Positions 59,818 through 64,000 of a stretch of 64,000 bases of DNA are shown piece by piece. The stretch comes from an uncultured Clostridia bacterium (GTDB lineage: Bacteria > Bacillota > Clostridia > Peptostreptococcales > Anaerovoracaceae): assembly GCA_934281605.1 (NCBI GenBank), contig CAKQXD010000007.1:1-64000 (forward strand). Direction: 5' to 3'. The translations under genes and the position numbers were made by a program. The notes beneath the pieces are model-generated. The model had not been told where the DNA came from. It saw only the letters and a program-made list of their open reading frames with translations, and did no database searches. The stretch's first letter is position 1. The number at the start of each line of letters is the position of its first letter.

Positions 59818-61663
59818 GTTCTGCCCCCTTAAATTCAGCGTCTTTAAAGCAGGTCGCATATTTGTTGATCCCGCAGCCTGCACAGCCTTGACGGCAGTCC
59901 TGCGTCACCTGCGCCGCCTTGGCTTTTTCATTCTCGCGGATCAAAAATTCCCTGCTGATCAGCGGATCAATGATATCCCACGGCAGGATCTCGTCGTAAT
60001 CTCGTTCTCTGTAAGCATAAAAATCAAAATCCGTTCCCGTTTCTGCAAAGGCCTGCTCCCACAGCTCCGGCTTGAAATACTCCGTCCAGCCGTCGAACTT
60101 ACAACCCAGATGATATGCGTGCTCCAGCAGCCGGCATACCTTCCGGTCGCCTCTTGCAAAGATGGCTTCCAGGTTACTGGTCTTTGTCTCATGATAATTA
60201 AACGTAACGCCCTTGATATGGAGCTGCTTGGCCAGATGATCGTGTTTTGCGCGAAATTCTTCCGGACGGTCCTGTGCTGCCCACTGAAATGGCGTATGTG
60301 CCTTCGGTACAAAGTTGGAAACGCTGACCGTTACGCGGAACCTGCCTCCCCGGCGACCCTTCAGTTTGAAATTCAGGTCCATAATGTCGGAAGCAATCTT
60401 GCCGATCCCGTCCAGATCCTCGTAGGTCTCTCCCGGCAGCCCGTCCATAAAGTAGAACTTGATATGCTCCCAGCCCAGCTCAATGGCCTGCTCTACGGCG
60501 CTGAAGATATTTTCCTCCGTAATATTCTTGTTGATCACATCCCGCAGTCTCTGGCTCCCCGCTTCCGGCGCGAAAGTCAGTCCGGATTTCCGGTACTTCT
60601 GGATCTCTTCCAATACCTGAAACGAAAAGGAGTCCAGCCGCAGCGACGGCAGAGACAAAGACACATTGTCCTCTCCACACATCTGCATCAGATCCGTTGC
60701 CAGCGCCTCAAACTGAGAGTAATCACTGGTAGAAAGGGATAGAAGGGACAGCTCTTCATGACCGGTATTAGCCAGTTGCTCTTTCGCCAGTCTCTTGATC
60801 GTTTCCTTCTTTCGTTCCCGTACAGGCCGATAGATCATGCCCGCCTGACAGAATCGGCACCCCCGGGTGCATCCGCGAAAGGTTTCCACCACGCAGCGGT
60901 CGTGGACCGTGTCGATAAATGGAACAATATTTTTTACCGGGAATTCCGTCTTATCCAGATCCTGCACCACTGCACGCTTGACACGATCCGGCGCTCCCTC
61001 ATAAAGTTTTTTGATTTCTTTGATGGTTCCGTCTTCGTTGTAAATCGGTTCATAAAAAGCCGGGACATAGACGCCCTGCAGCTTACAGGCTTCCTTTAGG
61101 AAGTCCTCCTTGGAATCATATTTCATTTTCAGCAGGCAGACCTGCTCCAGCAAATCTTCCCCGTCCCCGACCATAAAGAGATCGATAAAGTCTGCCAGCG
61201 GTTCCGGGTTATAAGCGCATGGACCTCCAGCCACAACGACCGGATACTCCTCTCCCCGGTCTGCACTGCGCAGCGGCAGACCCGACAAATCTAAAATATT
61301 CAGCACATTGGTATACGAAAGCTCATACTGCAGCGTAAAGCCAAGCAGATCCAGCTCGTCCACCGGTGTAAACGTCTCCAGCGTGAACAGTTTCCTGCCT
61401 TCCTCCCGCATCAGAGCTTCCATATCTTCCGCCGGTGCGAAAATCCGTTCACAGTAAATATTCTCGTTATGATTTAAAATATTATATAAAATCTGCATCC
61501 CCATATAGGACATGCCGATTTCATAGGTATCTGGAAATGCGAATCCAATGCGAACGCCGACCTCTGACGGATCTTTCTTTACACTGTTGACTTCACCACC
61601 CGTATAACGTGCAGGTTTCTCTACTTTTCGCAGCATTTTTTCCAGTTGTGTATCTATGCTCAT
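59810..61663 (-). CDS. TIGR03960 family B12-binding radical SAM protein
   Basis: A 617-residue protein: an N-terminal TIGR03960 domain (GGEVNSVKKDPSEVGVRIGF, DTYEIGMSYMGMQILYNILN), a cobalamin-binding-like region, and a radical SAM core with ETFRGCTRGCRFCQAGMIYR (4Fe-4S C-x3-C-x2-C). A C-terminal CQRGCAGCG-like cluster (DCRQGCAGCGINKYATC) may hold a second Fe-S cluster. The family is widespread in Clostridia with DUF2344; the modified substrate is not known, with RNA or ribosome proposed only by context. It overlaps the DUF2344 fusion gene by 8 bp, so the two act together. Confidence 0.93.
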   Translation of the reverse strand: MSIDTQLEKMLRKVEKPARYTGGEVNSVKKDPSEVGVRIGFAFPDTYEIGMSYMGMQILYNILNHNENIYCERIFAPAEDMEALMREEGRKLFTLETFTPVDELDLLGFTLQYELSYTNVLNILDLSGLPLRSADRGEEYPVVVAGGPCAYNPEPLADFIDLFMVGDGEDLLEQVCLLKMKYDSKEDFLKEACKLQGVYVPAFYEPIYNEDGTIKEIKKLYEGAPDRVKRAVVQDLDKTEFPVKNIVPFIDTVHDRCVVETFRGCTRGCRFCQAGMIYRPVRERKKETIKRLAKEQLANTGHEELSLLSLSTSDYSQFEALATDLMQMCGEDNVSLSLPSLRLDSFSFQVLEEIQKYRKSGLTFAPEAGSQRLRDVINKNITEENIFSAVEQAIELGWEHIKFYFMDGLPGETYEDLDGIGKIASDIMDLNFKLKGRRGGRFRVTVSVSNFVPKAHTPFQWAAQDRPEEFRAKHDHLAKQLHIKGVTFNYHETKTSNLEAIFARGDRKVCRLLEHAYHLGCKFDGWTEYFKPELWEQAFAETGTDFDFYAYRERDYDEILPWDIIDPLISREFLIRENEKAKAAQVTQDCRQGCAGCGINKYATCFKDAEFKGAEHV

Positions 61664-61672
61664 TCGTCCTCC

Positions 61673-62212
61673 CTATTCTGCGTAGCCGTGCGCCATCAGC
61701 TCATCGATCGTCATGCCGATTTCTGTTTCGATGTCATGCACAAAGGCCTTTAATTCTTCCTTTTTCGCCAGAATGCGCGGTTCCGCTTCCGGGTGTCCGC
61801 TGCTTATCGCTTTGTCGATAATATACTGGATTCTTTCCTCGATTCCCACGTATCTATCTTCTTTCACAAGCCTGTCCGCCAGGCAGACCAGATCCGTCTC
61901 CGTTGCCTGCGGCAGCGGATGAAACGGAGAATAAGTCATGTGCACCTTGATGATGCCCGCTTCCTGCTTGTATCCCAGCTTTTCTGCAAAGGCCGCCCCT
62001 ACGTCCCAGTGGCGTTCTTCCACGCGTGCGATGTCATGCAGCAGGCCTGCCGCATTGACCAGTTCCAGATCAAAGTGATGACCATGCCGATTCAGTGCCC
62101 TGCCAATACGGCACGCGGTATCCGCTACCGCCCGGCAGTGCCCCTTGACCCGATCCGGCGTTCCATATTCTTCTAACAGTTTCAGACATTCTTCTGTCGT
62201 TGGATGTTTCAT
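61673..62212 (-). CDS. HD domain phosphohydrolase
   Basis: A 179-residue HD-domain protein: VKGHCRAVADTACRIGRALN (first His), AAGLLHDIARVEERHWDVGA (HD pair) and LVCLADRLVKEDRYVGIEER (final Asp) complete the metal set. Similar proteins occur alone or fused to MobA-like nucleotidyltransferases. The target nucleotide is unknown. ATG 62212 is chosen because the GTG at 62224 lies directly against the RBS. It is the first gene of the unit with the TIGR03960 and DUF2344 genes. Confidence 0.85.
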   Translation of the reverse strand: MKHPTTEECLKLLEEYGTPDRVKGHCRAVADTACRIGRALNRHGHHFDLELVNAAGLLHDIARVEERHWDVGAAFAEKLGYKQEAGIIKVHMTYSPFHPLPQATETDLVCLADRLVKEDRYVGIEERIQYIIDKAISSGHPEAEPRILAKKEELKAFVHDIETEIGMTIDELMAHGYAE

Positions 62213-62306
62213 GTCCTGTTCCACTCCCTTTTACAGCGATGCTTCCCTGCCGCAGCGCTGATATAATATCGCGTCCATTATACCATAATTTCGTCCGTCC
62301 GGGACA

Positions 62307-62813
62307 CTAATCATCCACATTAAACGAATAATAGAAGTCCTTTTTACTGGAATTGTTATATGTGCCAATGATCTGCCCTCGCTTCACCTTTGCAGGTGAC
62401 TTGACGAGAACCTTCTCCAGATTTCCGTACAAACTCTCCCCGCTTTTTCCATGAGATATCCTCACGTATTTCCCAATTGCTTCATCCTCTCCGGTTCCGG
62501 TGACCTCTCCACTCTCCACCGCATAGACGGAAGAGGTTCGTCCGTGTTTTTTCTCATCGATGGGATCGCCTAGCATGGGGGCCCCCGTCACCATCTGAAC
62601 CGTCTCATTCACCTTGTCCGGCAAAGCTGATGCCGCTGCCGCCGCCTTTTGTCCGGCATACTTTACATCGCTCCAGGTATATTCTGCCGCCATCTGCGAC
62701 TGGATCACCGAAGATCCCCGTTCCAGCACTCCAATATGAGAATGATCTGCCAGAAACAGCGCTGCTGCAAGAAGCAGCACCATGATGATCTGTTTTATCA
62801 GCTTTTCTTTCAT
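62307..62813 (-). CDS. SpoIVFA-like membrane protein with degenerate LytM (M23) domain
   Basis: A 168-residue protein: a membrane anchor (LIKQIIMVLLLAAALFLADH), a linker, then a LytM-like domain with YAVESGEVTGTGEDEAIGKY, RISHGKSGESLYGNLEKVLV and KRGQIIGTYNN. The usual zinc ligands near the end (HLHF) are replaced by YYSFN, so it should not cut peptidoglycan. Such inactive LytM proteins include SpoIVFA, which in Bacillus lies in the same cluster as obg; here it is directly downstream of obg. No spoIVFB is visible. ATG 62813 follows GTGAGAGGATGC. Confidence 0.6.
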   Translation of the reverse strand: MKEKLIKQIIMVLLLAAALFLADHSHIGVLERGSSVIQSQMAAEYTWSDVKYAGQKAAAAASALPDKVNETVQMVTGAPMLGDPIDEKKHGRTSSVYAVESGEVTGTGEDEAIGKYVRISHGKSGESLYGNLEKVLVKSPAKVKRGQIIGTYNNSSKKDFYYSFNVDD

Positions 62814-62867
62814 ATTGCATCCTCTCACCTTTGAACTCTCCTGCTTCATATATATTCTGCAAGGCAC

Positions 62868-62901
62868 GAAAAAAGAAGACACCCCAGGCATCTTCTTTTT
62901 C
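62868..62901 (-). terminator. Terminator of obg
   Basis: AAAAGAAGA (62871-62879) pairs with TCTTCTTTT (62891-62899); a T run follows on the minus strand. Confidence 0.85.
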
Positions 62902-62931
62902 TAACGAATCAATTTTTTATCAGCTGTAAAA

Positions 62932-64000
62932 CTAATCTTCGAAATAATCCTCATCATAATATTCGAATTCAAAGTCTTCGATCTTGATGATATCGCCGTC
63001 TTCGATCCCCATTTCCTTCATTTCATCGATGGCGCCGCTCTTTTCGATATACTTGTACAGATACCGCAGCGAACCAAAATCGGTGAAGTTGGTGGAATTG
63101 AAAATCTTCAGCAGCTGCTTGCCCTGCAGGACAAAGGTATTGCCATCGTAGGAGACCGTAACCTTGCGGTAATCCGGATCGTTCTCATCCTTTTCGAAGT
63201 CGAACATTTCGTAGTCGTCCTCTTCCTGCGGCTCTGCCAGAAGCTGCTGCAGCTTATTGGCTGCCGCAGCCAGCACCTCCTGCACGCCCTGGTTGATCGG
63301 TGCGGACATCGGGAATACTTCGTATCCCTGTTCTTCCACATAAGCCTTAAAGTCCTGGTATTCCTCCGAATCTTCGCCTACCAGATCGATTTTATTGGCA
63401 ACCACGATCTGCGGTTTTTTCAGCAGCTTTTCGCTGTACTGTCCCAGCTCTTTGTTGATTTTCTCGAAGTCTTCCTTCGGATCCCGGCCTTCGCTTCCCG
63501 ACACATCCACCACATGGATCAGAACCTTGGTCCGTTCGATGTGCTTCAGGAATTTATGACCCAGACCAGCCCCTTCCGAAGCGCCTTCGATGATCCCCGC
63601 AATATCAGCCATCACAAAGCTTGTATCGTAGATCTTCACTACACCCAGGTTAGGATCGATGGTCGTGAAATGATAGTTGGCGATCTTCGGCTTTGCGCTC
63701 GTGGAAACGGACAGTAAGGTGGATTTTCCTACGTTCGGGAATCCCACCAGCCCAACGTCAGCGATCAGCTTCATCTCCAGGATCACGTTCCGCTCCTTGG
63801 CAAACCCGCCCGCTTCTGCAAAATTTGGTGCCTGCCGCGTGGACGTTGCGTACTTGGTGTTGCCCTTGCCCCCTTTACCGCCCTTGGCTGCAACGAAAGA
63901 CTGACCGTGCTCTTTCAGGTCTTTCATCACCAGGCCGGATTCCTCATCGATCACGACGGTTCCTACCGGCACTTTGATGATCAGGTCTTCCCCGTTCTTG
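62932..64000 (-). CDS. obg: Obg family GTPase (partial, 5' end outside window)
   Basis: 356 residues of Obg are visible: end of the glycine-rich N-domain (GKGGKGNTKYATSTRQAPNF), the GTPase core with G1 GFPNVGKSTLL, G2-G3 TTIDPNLGVV and DIAGIIEGASEGAGLGHKFL, G4 NKID, and the OCT domain ending in acidic residues (FEYYDEDYFED). The frame continues upstream past the window edge (visible NGEDLIIKVPVGT); the first 70 or so residues are missing. Obg links ribosome assembly, stringent response and sporulation start. Terminator follows. Confidence 0.97.
   Translation of the reverse strand, partial: KNGEDLIIKVPVGTVVIDEESGLVMKDLKEHGQSFVAAKGGKGGKGNTKYATSTRQAPNFAEAGGFAKERNVILEMKLIADVGLVGFPNVGKSTLLSVSTSAKPKIANYHFTTIDPNLGVVKIYDTSFVMADIAGIIEGASEGAGLGHKFLKHIERTKVLIHVVDVSGSEGRDPKEDFEKINKELGQYSEKLLKKPQIVVANKIDLVGEDSEEYQDFKAYVEEQGYEVFPMSAPINQGVQEVLAAAANKLQQLLAEPQEEDDYEMFDFEKDENDPDYRKVTVSYDGNTFVLQGKQLLKIFNSTNFTDFGSLRYLYKYIEKSGAIDEMKEMGIEDGDIIKIEDFEFEYYDEDYFED

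Overview
The window comes from a spore-forming, low-oxygen member of the Clostridia (Firmicutes). It carries spo0A, spoIVB, spoIIP and gpr, a sigma-A type rpoD, many Gram-positive rho-independent terminators and TTGACA/TATAAT promoters, and radical SAM enzymes typical of anaerobes. Agmatinase, two iron-dependent alcohol dehydrogenases (one a close match to 4-hydroxybutyrate dehydrogenase) and an NhaC antiporter fit an amine or amino-acid fermenter. My guess is the Anaerovoracaceae (former Clostridiales Family XIII); this is inference, as no rRNA is present. The sequence is moderately GC-rich except for the first 2 kb, which is AT-rich.

Layout. 1-2 kb: end of a type I restriction-modification locus (partial hsdS, hsdM). 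2-5 kb: a SIMPL-domain protein and an ADP-ribosylglycohydrolase sharing a 23-bp upstream element. 5.3-6.4 kb: tRNA-Leu, a DUF4234 membrane protein and the RNase P RNA. 6.6-8.2 kb: nhaC. 8.3-20.7 kb (minus): a long housekeeping block: cca, M16 peptidase, dut, a split catalase-like pair, dgt, dnaG, rpoD, trmK, a Nif3-family gene and a LytTR two-component system. 20.8-26.1 kb: a Cys-rich spore-coat-like protein, iron alcohol dehydrogenase with Rex-like operators, a YjiH transporter and agmatinase. 26.4-33.5 kb: a LysR regulator, a flavoprotein, a very small type I toxin with antisense RNA, spo0A, a tetR gene, spoIVB and companions. 33.5-38.7 kb: membrane proteins, an amino-acid permease, 4-hydroxybutyrate dehydrogenase and a NifU-like protein. 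38.8-46.5 kb: thiN, glpK, hemW, lepA, spoIIP, gpr, rpsT. 46.7-50.9 kb: a sigma-54 activator with its UAS pair, a -24/-12 promoter, a sodium:solute symporter, a 41-residue membrane protein and a nitrilase. 51-57.8 kb: LD-carboxypeptidase, a membrane-kinase fusion, marR, deoD, mntR-like, a sortase-anchored thioester adhesin, comEA. 57.9-64 kb: a DUF2344-phosphonoacetate-hydrolase-like fusion, a TIGR03960 radical SAM protein, an HD protein, a SpoIVFA-like protein and partial obg.

The most unusual signals are: (1) the octamer CTGCAAAG, counted by eye 41 times on both strands (about 2 expected by chance), spread through coding and non-coding DNA but absent from the hsd end; (2) a compact type I toxin-antitoxin unit at 28.48-28.68 kb; (3) the DUF2344 fusion; (4) the complete sigma-54 module with its micro-protein; (5) a catalase lacking its catalytic histidine whose C-terminal domain is a separate, overlapping gene.
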